Part shown: piece after piece, positions 37,346 to 45,108 of the stretch
Layout: the number at the start of each line of letters is the position of its first letter
Position numbering within the stretch: the first letter of the stretch is position 1
NCBI RefSeq assembly: GCF_050633145.1
Contig: NZ_JBOEFY010000023.1
Span: 62,001 to 126,000, forward strand
Length of the DNA: 64,000 nt
Direction: 5' to 3'
Source: Kordia sp050633145
GTDB taxonomy: Bacteria > Bacteroidota > Bacteroidia > Flavobacteriales > Flavobacteriaceae
Made by a program: the position numbers and the translations under genes
Notes under the pieces: generated by a model
The model's input: the letters and a program-made list of their open reading frames with translations, nothing else
Databases searched by the model: none
What the model was told of the DNA's origin: nothing

Positions 37346-37362
37346 TAGTTGTTGTATTTTTG
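37332..37362 (+). promoter_or_regulatory. Promoter before sufE
   Basis: TTG at 37332-37334 and TATTTTTG at 37355-37362 (20-bp gap) fit the Bacteroidota pattern, 34 bp before the sufE ATG. It overlaps the end of the lipoprotein gene. Confidence 0.65.
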
Positions 37363-37396
37363 CGTCTAAATAAACAATCGTGTAAAAGAAGAAGAA

Positions 37397-37819
37397 ATGA
37401 CGATACAAGAAATACAGGCCGATATAGTAGACGAATTCAGCATGTTTGATGATTGGATGCAGCGCTACGAATACATGATTGATCTTGGAAAATCACTTCC
37501 TTTAATTGATGAAAGCTTGAAAAAAGACGAAAACATAATTAAAGGTTGTCAAAGTAGAGTTTGGGTTCATGGTGAAATGCAAGATGATAAATTGGTATTT
37601 ACGGCTGATAGTGATGCCATTATCACGAAAGGAATTATTGCGATCTTAATTCGTGCATTTTCAAACCAACAACCTGCTGCTATCATTAATGCTAATACTG
37701 ATTTTATTGATGAAATAGGCTTAAAAGAGCATTTGTCACCAACAAGAGCCAACGGATTGGTAAGCATGATTAAACAACTAAAGTTATACGCAATTGCGTA
37801 TCAAACACAATTAAATTAA
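37397..37819 (+). CDS. sufE: SufE-family sulfur acceptor protein
   Basis: The 140-aa protein shows the SufE pattern: DWMQRYEYMIDLGKSLP, then KDENIIKGCQSRVWVHGEMQDDKLVFTADSDA with the active-site Cys in KGCQSRVW, and LKEHLSPTRANGLVSMIKQLK. It accepts persulfide sulfur from SufS and passes it on to the scaffold. sufT follows 1 bp after the stop, and DUF2480 4 bp after that, a tight three-gene unit. Confidence 0.95.
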   Translation: MTIQEIQADIVDEFSMFDDWMQRYEYMIDLGKSLPLIDESLKKDENIIKGCQSRVWVHGEMQDDKLVFTADSDAIITKGIIAILIRAFSNQQPAAIINANTDFIDEIGLKEHLSPTRANGLVSMIKQLKLYAIAYQTQLN

Positions 37820-37820
37820 A

Positions 37821-38147
37821 ATGTCAGAAATCACCATAGATACAGACGCTTTAGGCGAAAAAATAGTTAGAGTTTTAAAAACCATCTACGATCCAGAAAT
37901 TCCTGTAGACATTTACGAACTAGGATTAATATATGATGTTTTTGTAAATGAAAACTCAGATGTAAAAATCTTAATGACCTTAACATCGCCAAATTGTCCT
38001 GTAGCAGAAACGCTTCCGCTAGAAATAGAAGAAAAAGTAAAATCGCTTAAAGAAGTGAATAGTGCTATTGTCGAAATTACATTTGAACCGCCTTGGGACA
38101 AAGATTTGATGAGTGAAGAAGCAAAATTAGAATTAGGTTTACTATAA
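37821..38147 (+). CDS. sufT: SufT/DUF59 Fe-S assembly protein
   Basis: The 108-aa protein is a MIP18/DUF59-type protein: VLKTIYDPEIPVDIYELGLIYDV, then MTLTSPNCPVAETLPLEIEEKV with the conserved Cys, and a closing VEITFEPPWDKDLMSEEAKLELG. It acts in maturation of Fe-S proteins. It is translationally close to sufE (one base between stop and ATG). Confidence 0.94.
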   Translation: MSEITIDTDALGEKIVRVLKTIYDPEIPVDIYELGLIYDVFVNENSDVKILMTLTSPNCPVAETLPLEIEEKVKSLKEVNSAIVEITFEPPWDKDLMSEEAKLELGLL

Positions 38148-38151
38148 AACA

Positions 38152-38667
38152 ATGGCAGACGAAATTATCAATAGAGTTGCACAAAGCAAATTAATTACAT
38201 TCAATCTGGAAGATTACTATCCTTCAGGTGAACGTACACTTTTTGATATTTCTGGTTGGCTTATGGAAGGCTTAATTCTTCGCGAAAAAGAATTCCGTAA
38301 ATATGTTGCCGAATATGATTGGTCGCAACACCAAGGACAGTACATAGCGCTTTGTTGTAGTACGGACGCTATTATCCCTGCATGGGCATATATGTTGGTG
38401 AGCGTACATTTGGCACCTTTTGTCGAAAAAGTAATAATTGGCACCTTAGAGAATTTAGAAACCTCTCTTTACCAAGATATCATCAACAATTTAGACGTTT
38501 CTGACTATCAAGACAAACCTGTTATTATAAAAGGTTGTGCCAACAAACCTATACCAGACAATGCTTACACGATGATGATTAACAAACTACAAGGTGTTGC
38601 TAGAAGCATTATGTATGGCGAAGCGTGTTCGTCAGTTCCACTTTACAAAAAAAAGAAACTCTCCTAA
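38152..38667 (+). CDS. DUF2480 protein
   Basis: The 171-aa protein (ITFNLEDYYPSGERTLFDISGWLMEGLILREKEFR) matches the DUF2480 family, found behind suf genes in many Bacteroidota. It is cytoplasmic with no signal. A Cys in KGCANKPIPDNAYTMMINKLQ and CCSTDAIIPAWAYM may be relevant to an Fe-S role, but this is only suggestive. It starts 4 bp after sufT. Confidence 0.85.
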   Translation: MADEIINRVAQSKLITFNLEDYYPSGERTLFDISGWLMEGLILREKEFRKYVAEYDWSQHQGQYIALCCSTDAIIPAWAYMLVSVHLAPFVEKVIIGTLENLETSLYQDIINNLDVSDYQDKPVIIKGCANKPIPDNAYTMMINKLQGVARSIMYGEACSSVPLYKKKKLS

Positions 38668-38716
38668 ATAATATTTAATTAGCTGATTGTTAATGATTTA
38701 AATATTTTGCAATATT

Positions 38717-38747
38717 TTTGTGAACTGATAGGCAAAAAGTATATTTG
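38717..38747 (+). promoter_or_regulatory. Promoter before the first DUF3078 gene
   Basis: TTTG at 38717-38720 and TATATTTG at 38740-38747 (19-bp gap) fit the Bacteroidota promoter pattern, leaving a leader of about 110 nt before the ATG at 38864. Confidence 0.75.
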
Positions 38748-38863
38748 CCATCGCAAAAAATAAAAAACAACTGTCATATAATACGCATTACAATACAGTA
38801 TTAATAACCGATATGAACGCGTGCGAATTATAAACGACAACTTAACCTAATAAAAATAAACAA

Positions 38864-39787
38864 ATGAAAAAAATCGTATTTGCCATCGCATTATGTTTAG
38901 GAATGAGTTCTATGAATGCGCAAACGAAAGAAGAATTAAAAGCTCAAAAAGCAGAAAAACAAGCTGCTGCTGATGCTTTACAAGGAGAAGCAAATGCTAT
39001 TCAAGCACAAATTGATGCACTTCCAGGATGGAGAAAAGGAGCTTTCGGAACTATTGGTGGAAGCATTTCAGAATTCAGTAATTGGTATGCACAAGGAATT
39101 CCTAACAACGCTTCAGGAAACATCGGATTTACAGTAAATGCTTTTGCAAACTTAAATCAAGAGAAATTTTTCTGGAACAACAGCGCAAATGTAAACTTAT
39201 CTTGGGTAAAGCTTGATAATACAGACGATCCAACAGATAGCGATAAGTTTAGAGAAGCTACAGATGTATTTAACATTAGCTCTTTATACGGACGTAAATT
39301 AAGTGAGAAGTTCGCAATTTCTGGATTGGCAGAATACAGAACTACGATTTTAAGCAACTTTAACGATCCTGGATATTTAGACTTGGGTGTTGGTGCTACT
39401 TGGACACCAATTACAAACTTAATCGTAGTAATTCACCCATTAAACTACAACTTTGTATTTAGTGATAATGATACAGTATTCGAATCTTCTTTAGGTGCAA
39501 AAATCGTTGCAGATTATACAAGAAGTATTGGTGCAATTAACTTCAAAACAAACTTATCAATGTTCCAAAGCTACAAAAGTAGTGATTACTCAAACTGGAC
39601 ATGGACAAACTCATTTAGCTACACATTGTGGAAAATGATTGGAGTTGGTTTTGACTTTGGTTTAAGACAAAACAAGCAAGAAGCAGTAAACTTCAACCTT
39701 GCCAACGGAAACGTAGGAACAACGTTTGACAATGTTGACAATAAATTACAATCATACTGGACAGTTGGATTAAGCTACAACTTTTAA
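38864..39787 (+). CDS. DUF3078 outer-membrane beta-barrel-like protein (first copy)
   Basis: The 307-aa protein has a signal peptide (MKKIVFAIALCLGMSSMNA, cleaved before QTKEE). A short charged coiled coil rich in Lys/Ala/Gln follows (about 22-50), then a DUF3078 body with alternating hydrophobic strands (GTIGGSISEFSNWYAQG, NIGFTVNAFANLNQ, SWVKLDNTDDPTDSDKF) and a terminal aromatic VGLSYNF, as in barrel proteins. The function of the family is unknown. Another DUF3078 gene follows after a terminator. The local coiled coil is not present in the second copy. Confidence 0.88.
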   Translation: MKKIVFAIALCLGMSSMNAQTKEELKAQKAEKQAAADALQGEANAIQAQIDALPGWRKGAFGTIGGSISEFSNWYAQGIPNNASGNIGFTVNAFANLNQEKFFWNNSANVNLSWVKLDNTDDPTDSDKFREATDVFNISSLYGRKLSEKFAISGLAEYRTTILSNFNDPGYLDLGVGATWTPITNLIVVIHPLNYNFVFSDNDTVFESSLGAKIVADYTRSIGAINFKTNLSMFQSYKSSDYSNWTWTNSFSYTLWKMIGVGFDFGLRQNKQEAVNFNLANGNVGTTFDNVDNKLQSYWTVGLSYNF

Positions 39788-39808
39788 AAACTACCTTTTA
39801 TACTATAC

Positions 39809-39841
39809 AAAAGCGTTTCCTAATGGAGACGCTTTTTTTTG
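39809..39841 (+). terminator. Terminator after the first DUF3078 gene
   Basis: AAAGCGTTTCC...GGAGACGCTTTTTTTT is a stem of about ten pairs with one mismatch and a T-run, 22 bp after the stop. Confidence 0.82.
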
Positions 39842-39863
39842 TTTCAGGTATTTTGATTTAGAA

Positions 39864-39938
39864 ATGTCATTGCGAGGAAGAATGACGCGGCAATCTGTTT
39901 TTAGCCTTGCAGATAGCTTCAATTTGTTCGTTATGACG
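39864..39938. repeat. REP-like long imperfect inverted repeat
   Basis: The sequence opens TGTCATTGCGAGG and closes TTCGTTATGACG, with an inner pair GCAATCTG/CAGATAGC, so the whole 75 bp can fold on itself. This form (CATTGCGAGG...GCAATCTG) is like the dispersed intergenic repeats of many bacteria. Only one copy is seen in this window. It lies between the two DUF3078 genes. Confidence 0.55.
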
Positions 39939-39981
39939 TTTTAAAATATCTCAATATTATTTAATTTTTAGAGTTTAGAAC

Positions 39982-40012
39982 TTGTCTTGAAGATGTATAC
40001 TTTTTATTTTTG
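39982..40012 (+). promoter_or_regulatory. Promoter before the second DUF3078 gene
   Basis: TTG at 39982-39984 and TATTTTTG at 40005-40012 (20-bp gap), 21 bp before the ATG at 40034. Confidence 0.65.
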
Positions 40013-40033
40013 CCAACTTATTTGTGATATAAA

Positions 40034-40972
40034 ATGAAACACCTGCTATCTCTTTGTTTCCTGTTGATAGGATTTACAGCTAAAGCGCAAGAATTACAAA
40101 AACCAACAGCTATAAAAGCTGCTATACAAAAATCAGTCGCTATACAGAAACCAATTGCTACTGTAAAAGATACGATCCCAAAAGGTTGGCGATCTAAAGG
40201 AAATGTATCTTTTCTTTTTAATCAAGCAGCTTTTTCCAATTGGGCAGCTGGTGGAGAAAACAGTATTTCGGGTACTTTAGGTTTTAATTACGATTTAAAT
40301 TACCACCGAGAAAACTGGGATTGGGACAGCAGAATAGTAGTTGCTTATGGTTTAACGCAAACTAAAAACAGTGAGTTTACCCGAAAAACGGACGATCGTT
40401 TTGAGTTAAACTCGGTAATTGGTAAAAAAGGAGAAAACTATTGGTTTTACTCAGGTTTTTTAAACTTTAAGACACAAATTACCAAAGGATTTCGTTATGA
40501 TACTGACGAAAACGGAAAGGAAATTAGAATGGAACATACCAATACTTTCTCGCCAGCATACCTTTCGTTTGGACCTGGAGTTTTATGGAAAAAGAAGGAC
40601 GATCTCAAATTTAATATTGCACCGGGAACTTCTAAAGTCACGATTGTAGATAAAGACTTCACATTACCAAATGAAGAATATTTTGGAGTTGCGGAAAACG
40701 AAAGCATTCGTTACGAATTGGGCATGTACGCTTCTGGTTATTACAAATTTACATTGCTTAAAAATATTGTTTTAGAAAACATTCTAAATGTATATTCCAA
40801 TTACTTGGAAAAGCCTGAAAATGTAGACATTGATTACAATGTAAATGTAGTCATGACAATCAATAAATACCTAACTACAAACATCAACTTTCAAACCATT
40901 TACGACGATAATGCCTTCCGAGGATTTCAAACACGTGAAGTACTTGGTTTGGGTGTGAATTATGGGTTTTAA
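40034..40972 (+). CDS. DUF3078 outer-membrane beta-barrel-like protein (second copy)
   Basis: The 312-aa protein has a signal peptide (MKHLLSLCFLLIGFTAKA) and then a Gln/Lys/Ala-rich stretch with a repeated KPTAIKAAIQKSVAIQKP pattern (about 22-45). A DUF3078 body follows with WRSKGNVSFLFNQAAFSNWAAGGENSISG and a terminal LGVNYGF. It resembles the first copy in the signature NxxAxSxW/FSNWAAGG region. Tandem DUF3078 genes behind suf genes are common in Flavobacteriaceae; the function is unknown. Confidence 0.88.
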   Translation: MKHLLSLCFLLIGFTAKAQELQKPTAIKAAIQKSVAIQKPIATVKDTIPKGWRSKGNVSFLFNQAAFSNWAAGGENSISGTLGFNYDLNYHRENWDWDSRIVVAYGLTQTKNSEFTRKTDDRFELNSVIGKKGENYWFYSGFLNFKTQITKGFRYDTDENGKEIRMEHTNTFSPAYLSFGPGVLWKKKDDLKFNIAPGTSKVTIVDKDFTLPNEEYFGVAENESIRYELGMYASGYYKFTLLKNIVLENILNVYSNYLEKPENVDIDYNVNVVMTINKYLTTNINFQTIYDDNAFRGFQTREVLGLGVNYGF

Positions 40973-41102
40973 TCACATAAAATGGCGTATTATCTTTTTT
41001 AAATTTTCACTTTCTTACACAGACGGAAATCAATATCTTTAACAAAAACCTAAATTCTTATCATTATTAAAATTAATTTAGAATTTAAAAACAACAACAT
41101 TA

Positions 41103-42335
41103 ATGAAACAGATATTAGTTGTTTTAATTGCGCTTTTTATCACAAATATTTATGGCCAAACAACGGATCAAGAATTAGACAATAGAATAAAAAAAGAATA
41201 TAAACGTATTGGAAGTCTTACCAAAGAAGAGTATGACAAAATTGATTATTCAAAATTTGTCAAAGACATAGAAGCAAAGGTGGAGGAGAACCCAGAAAAT
41301 ACGGAAGCAAGGTATTTTTTAGGATATGCTTATGGTCAAAAAAACTCTTATGACGCTAACGACATGATTCATACAAATCTCGATCTTGTGATGAAAGCAA
41401 GTGAGCAATTTGAGGAAATTATAAAATTGACACCTAAATACTCTGGGGAAATCATAGGACTTAATCCTTATGATAAAATAGCAGCAGAATGGGGTTCTCT
41501 AGCAATAAAGTATTTGTATGAACAAAAAAAAGATTCTGCAATATGGGCGTTCAAAGAAGCTAAAAAAAGAGGCGGATTTAATACATATACACTTCAATTA
41601 AACAAAGAAAGATTGCTAACCTGTAGTAAAGATGCCGTATTGCTCTCTTCAGGTGATATCCCAACATATTCACTGTATTTTTTACAAACCGTTGAAAACA
41701 TACGAAACGATGTCACAGTCATTGATGTTGAGCTGTTAAATTCAACATGGTACCCTGAGTATCTTTTGGATAGAAAAAGTATCGATTTCGGAATGTCATC
41801 AGAAGAACTTCAAACGATTAATTATCTTGAGTGGACTGATAAGGAAATTACAATTGGTGATTTTTCGTGGATTCTTAAACCTAGCTATGGAGAGTATCTT
41901 TTACGTGGAAATAGAATTTTGTTAAGCTTCTTAAAACAGAACAAATTCCAAAGAGATATCTATTTTACCATAGGATTTAATAAAGAAGGAAGCTTGAGTT
42001 TAGAAGATTCCCTTGCGCAAGGATTGGTTCTTGATAAATTAGCTATTACAAAAGCAGATAAAGAAGCATTTAAAGTTTCGGAGGAGTCGTTGATCAAAAT
42101 GGTTAAAATGACAAAATATGTCAATATTAATAATGATGAAGAAGTAAATATGGTATATTTTTTTCGAATCATGTGCGTATATGAAATGAATGATCTTTTT
42201 GAAAAAATGGATAAGGAAACGCCCAAAAAACTCATGAACCTAATCGATACATATATTGATGAAGATGCATTTCCTTATCGAGACAAAGACGTTTTAGAGT
42301 TTATACAACAATGCAGAAAGTTTTTTAACAACTGA
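41103..42335 (+). CDS. Exported TPR-like protein with DUF2723-type tail
   Basis: The 410-aa protein has a signal peptide (MKQILVVLIALFITNIYG) and a TPR-like first half (VEENPENTEARYFLGYAYGQ, then QKKDSAIWAFKEAKKRGG). The second half contains SSGDIPTYSLYFLQTVENIRNDVTVIDVELLNSTWYPEYLL. That stretch resembles the NGDNDTxPLWYLQxVExIRxDVxVVNxxLLNxxWY segment in the soluble tail of DUF2723 membrane proteins, here without the membrane part. It is probably periplasmic or surface exposed. Its start lies 131 bp after the second DUF3078 gene. It ends 9 bp before the convergent DUF5916 gene. Confidence 0.75.
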   Translation: MKQILVVLIALFITNIYGQTTDQELDNRIKKEYKRIGSLTKEEYDKIDYSKFVKDIEAKVEENPENTEARYFLGYAYGQKNSYDANDMIHTNLDLVMKASEQFEEIIKLTPKYSGEIIGLNPYDKIAAEWGSLAIKYLYEQKKDSAIWAFKEAKKRGGFNTYTLQLNKERLLTCSKDAVLLSSGDIPTYSLYFLQTVENIRNDVTVIDVELLNSTWYPEYLLDRKSIDFGMSSEELQTINYLEWTDKEITIGDFSWILKPSYGEYLLRGNRILLSFLKQNKFQRDIYFTIGFNKEGSLSLEDSLAQGLVLDKLAITKADKEAFKVSEESLIKMVKMTKYVNINNDEEVNMVYFFRIMCVYEMNDLFEKMDKETPKKLMNLIDTYIDEDAFPYRDKDVLEFIQQCRKFFNN

Positions 42336-42344
42336 TACTTCTAG

Positions 42345-44744
42345 TTACAATTTTCGCAACTGATTAAAATCCAAAAAATACGTCATTTTCAACGAAATGG
42401 TATTGCTATTATCTTGTTGCAACGTATTTTTCAAATTGGTTCCATAACTCGAACTGATTTGATTGTTAAATAAATTTGCACCCAACTTATAATTAAAACT
42501 CAATTCGCTTGCAGGTGCAAATTGCCATCTTGCGGTATAATCAACCGTAAATGAATTGAAATTATCGTCAAAATCATTTGGATCAATTGTATAATTATTG
42601 CGTTCTAAATTCCCTTGGTTATTCAGTGAAAACTGATCGTCATAATCAACTTGAATCCAATAATGACGCACACGCAAATTCATGCTTAATTTGGAATAAA
42701 CAGCGTAACTCGCTTCAAAAGTATTGGTCAATTCTTTAAGGCTTCGTTTTCCAAAAATCAAATCATCATTTTCACGAGTTACAAAACCTGCATTGCTTGC
42801 AACATTCACTATATCTTGACTAAAATATAAGGAAACATGTTGTCCTAACTGGGCGCGCAATCCGTAGCCAGCAATAAATTCATCTGAAAATATTTTTGAA
42901 TTCAACGAACTCACATACACAACATAGCCTGCAAAAGAAAAATTCTTATTCCGATTGGTTTGGTATTCCAAAAACGATTCTAACTGCGCTGGTTTGTTAA
43001 AGTGACGGTCTTTGGTACGTGGTTCAAAAAAATCTTGGCGCTTTTCTATAAACGCAAATGAGCCAAAAAACACGCTGTTATTTTTTAAAGTAGCATCGCC
43101 TAAAAGCTTATAATACGCGAATTCTTTTTCAAACAAACTATAATAATATTGCTGCGAATGATCGATTCCTACAGAATACTGATTGAACCATTTTTTAGGA
43201 TTGTTATTTTGGTAATTTAGATTTGCACGAAGCGAAAACTGATTGTTTCTAGAAAGAAATCCGAAGTCGTTATTATCAAATTTTTCATCGTACAAATTCG
43301 CCGAAATTCCACCTGTCCAATTTCCACTTACTTTTGATGCATACGCGTAATATTGATGCCCGAATTCGTTTTTTTGATCGGAAAAATACTTCTGAGAAAC
43401 TGCTTTTTTCACAGACAAAGAATAGGTTCTGTTTTTAGTATATCCACGAAATAATAAAGCTGAAAAATTACTGTCATAGTCTTTTCCACTTCGCCAAACG
43501 GAATTGTTTAAAAAGGTGATGGATGAATTGTTTTTTAAGGTTTGATCGAGTACTAAAGCATTATAATTGGTAAACGGATTTGTCTGTTCGTTTCGAAACT
43601 CGTTGGTTTCCGTATTGTAAATCGTAGCTTCACTTTTTGCCGTAACTCCGTTTAACACTCCGATTGAAAAACCTTTGGACGATTTCCCTGTGATCTTCAC
43701 AAGATTGATGATGTTTGAAGCAATTGGATTGTTGGTAATTTCTTCGTTTTCACCCAATGAAATATTGTTTTTATTGATGGGAACACCACCAATTCTACGT
43801 GTATACAAATAACCACCTTTGTCAAAAATCTCGGTTCCTTCAATAAAAAATTGCCTGTTTTCATTGAAACGTACTTCAAACGGCGATAAGTTAAAAATTT
43901 GATTGTCAGACAACGCTTGACTAAAATCTGGAATGAGAGAAGCATCTATAGTATACGAATTGTCGTGTACATATTTTACATCCAATCCGCCATTAAAGTT
44001 TGTGTTGCTTGTACCATCAGGACTTTTCTCGTTCACGACAGAAACAAAAGGCAATAATGATAAATTTAACGGCGGTGTAATTTTTGGCAAACCTTCCAAA
44101 CGCCCAAATTGATTTAAAAAACCATCAACTTCAGGTTTTATAGGACTCCAATACGATTCTTCATTCAATTTTGTAGAAACACGTTGAAAATTGATTTTAA
44201 AATTGTGCATCGCTTCTTTTGGAAATCGAATGCTATTGAACGGAATTTTAAATTCAACAATCCATTTGTCATCATACAATTGTACAGCGCTTTCCCAAAC
44301 CACATTAAAGTTGTCGTAACTATTATTTTGACTCAGTTTTAAATCGGTTTGCACATTTGCGGCAGTGACGGTAAAATCGTAGCCTTCTCGCGTTTCGCCA
44401 AAAGGATCAATCTGTAAAGCAAAAACATCTGCATTTCCTGTATTATCACGTGCGCTTAATTGTTTGTTAATTTCAGTTTTATCATTGACATGCATAATTC
44501 CCAACACATATAAATAACTGTCATCATACAACACTGCAATTTCAGTTTTTCGTGTAGATGGTTTTCCATTATCAGGTCGTGTTTGTGTAAAATTTCCAGC
44601 TATTATATGCTGTTTCCAATCGGTTTCATCTGCAATACCATCTATAGTAACTGATGAAGAAACTTTATGAATTTGAACTGATTTTTGCGCGTATAATGTT
44701 ATGCTAAATAGCAAGCAGCAATAAAAAATAGTAATATGTTTCAT
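42345..44744 (-). CDS. DUF5916 outer-membrane protein with CBM9-like N-terminus
   Basis: The 799-aa protein has a signal peptide (ending SITLYAQ). An N-terminal CBM9-like domain follows (about 20-220: VTIDGIADETDWKQ, TEIAVLYDDSYLYVLG, GYDFTVTAANVQTD). The DUF5916 region then forms a large beta-barrel with many alternating strands (VSIPDFSQALSDNQIFNLSPFEVRFNENRQFFIEGTEIF is the family hallmark), ending in a strand-like KMTYFLDFNQLRKL. Its promoter lies in the shared region 44745-45108, divergent from the histidine kinase operon. Substrate and role in the outer membrane are unknown. Confidence 0.88.
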   Translation of the reverse strand: MKHITIFYCCLLFSITLYAQKSVQIHKVSSSVTIDGIADETDWKQHIIAGNFTQTRPDNGKPSTRKTEIAVLYDDSYLYVLGIMHVNDKTEINKQLSARDNTGNADVFALQIDPFGETREGYDFTVTAANVQTDLKLSQNNSYDNFNVVWESAVQLYDDKWIVEFKIPFNSIRFPKEAMHNFKINFQRVSTKLNEESYWSPIKPEVDGFLNQFGRLEGLPKITPPLNLSLLPFVSVVNEKSPDGTSNTNFNGGLDVKYVHDNSYTIDASLIPDFSQALSDNQIFNLSPFEVRFNENRQFFIEGTEIFDKGGYLYTRRIGGVPINKNNISLGENEEITNNPIASNIINLVKITGKSSKGFSIGVLNGVTAKSEATIYNTETNEFRNEQTNPFTNYNALVLDQTLKNNSSITFLNNSVWRSGKDYDSNFSALLFRGYTKNRTYSLSVKKAVSQKYFSDQKNEFGHQYYAYASKVSGNWTGGISANLYDEKFDNNDFGFLSRNNQFSLRANLNYQNNNPKKWFNQYSVGIDHSQQYYYSLFEKEFAYYKLLGDATLKNNSVFFGSFAFIEKRQDFFEPRTKDRHFNKPAQLESFLEYQTNRNKNFSFAGYVVYVSSLNSKIFSDEFIAGYGLRAQLGQHVSLYFSQDIVNVASNAGFVTRENDDLIFGKRSLKELTNTFEASYAVYSKLSMNLRVRHYWIQVDYDDQFSLNNQGNLERNNYTIDPNDFDDNFNSFTVDYTARWQFAPASELSFNYKLGANLFNNQISSSYGTNLKNTLQQDNSNTISLKMTYFLDFNQLRKL

Positions 44745-44892
44745 TTGGTCGTTTTTATTTTTGGGTTTAGGTCAAATAGAATTCGCGTGCAATTATTTTG
44801 ATTGGTAGCAACTGATTGTTATAGCTCATTTCATTTGGTCGTTTGTTCGTTGATTGATGCTGCAAATGTGAAAAAGTTGGCGCGATAAACAG

Positions 44893-45015
44893 GTTAAGCA
44901 GAAGTTAATGAGGAGTTAAAGCGTTTTTAACATACGCGCAGGTTTCGTTAACATAGAATTGAAACCTTAACAAATACAGGTGTTTCAGAAGCTTTTTAGG
45001 TTAATGATCGGTTAA
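44893..45015. promoter_or_regulatory. GTTAA direct-repeat array, candidate OmpR-type regulator sites
   Basis: In the 364-bp divergent region (44745-45108), GTTAA occurs at 44893, 44904 and 44915 (three copies, exactly 11 bp apart) and again at 45000 and 45011 (11 bp apart). TTAAC, the reverse orientation, occurs at 44927, 44948 and 44967. Half-sites of five bases one helical turn apart are the usual target form for OmpR/PhoB-family regulators. Such a regulator is encoded just downstream, so autoregulation and control of the DUF5916 gene are likely. No gene is seen in this gap. Confidence 0.65.
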
Positions 45016-45052
45016 CGATGCCGTTTTTTATGGCTACAAATGCCCGAATGAC

Positions 45053-45060
45053 TACTTTTG
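45053..45060 (+). promoter_or_regulatory. -7 element of the histidine kinase operon
   Basis: TACTTTTG matches TAnnTTTG, 48 bp before the ATG at 45109. The downstream GTTAA pair (45000-45015) would lie about 45-60 bp upstream of the start of transcription, a position for an activator. Confidence 0.6.
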
Positions 45061-45108
45061 AATTGTTGAAACTGCCAAACTGGTCAATAACAAACCAACA
45101 ACCATTAA

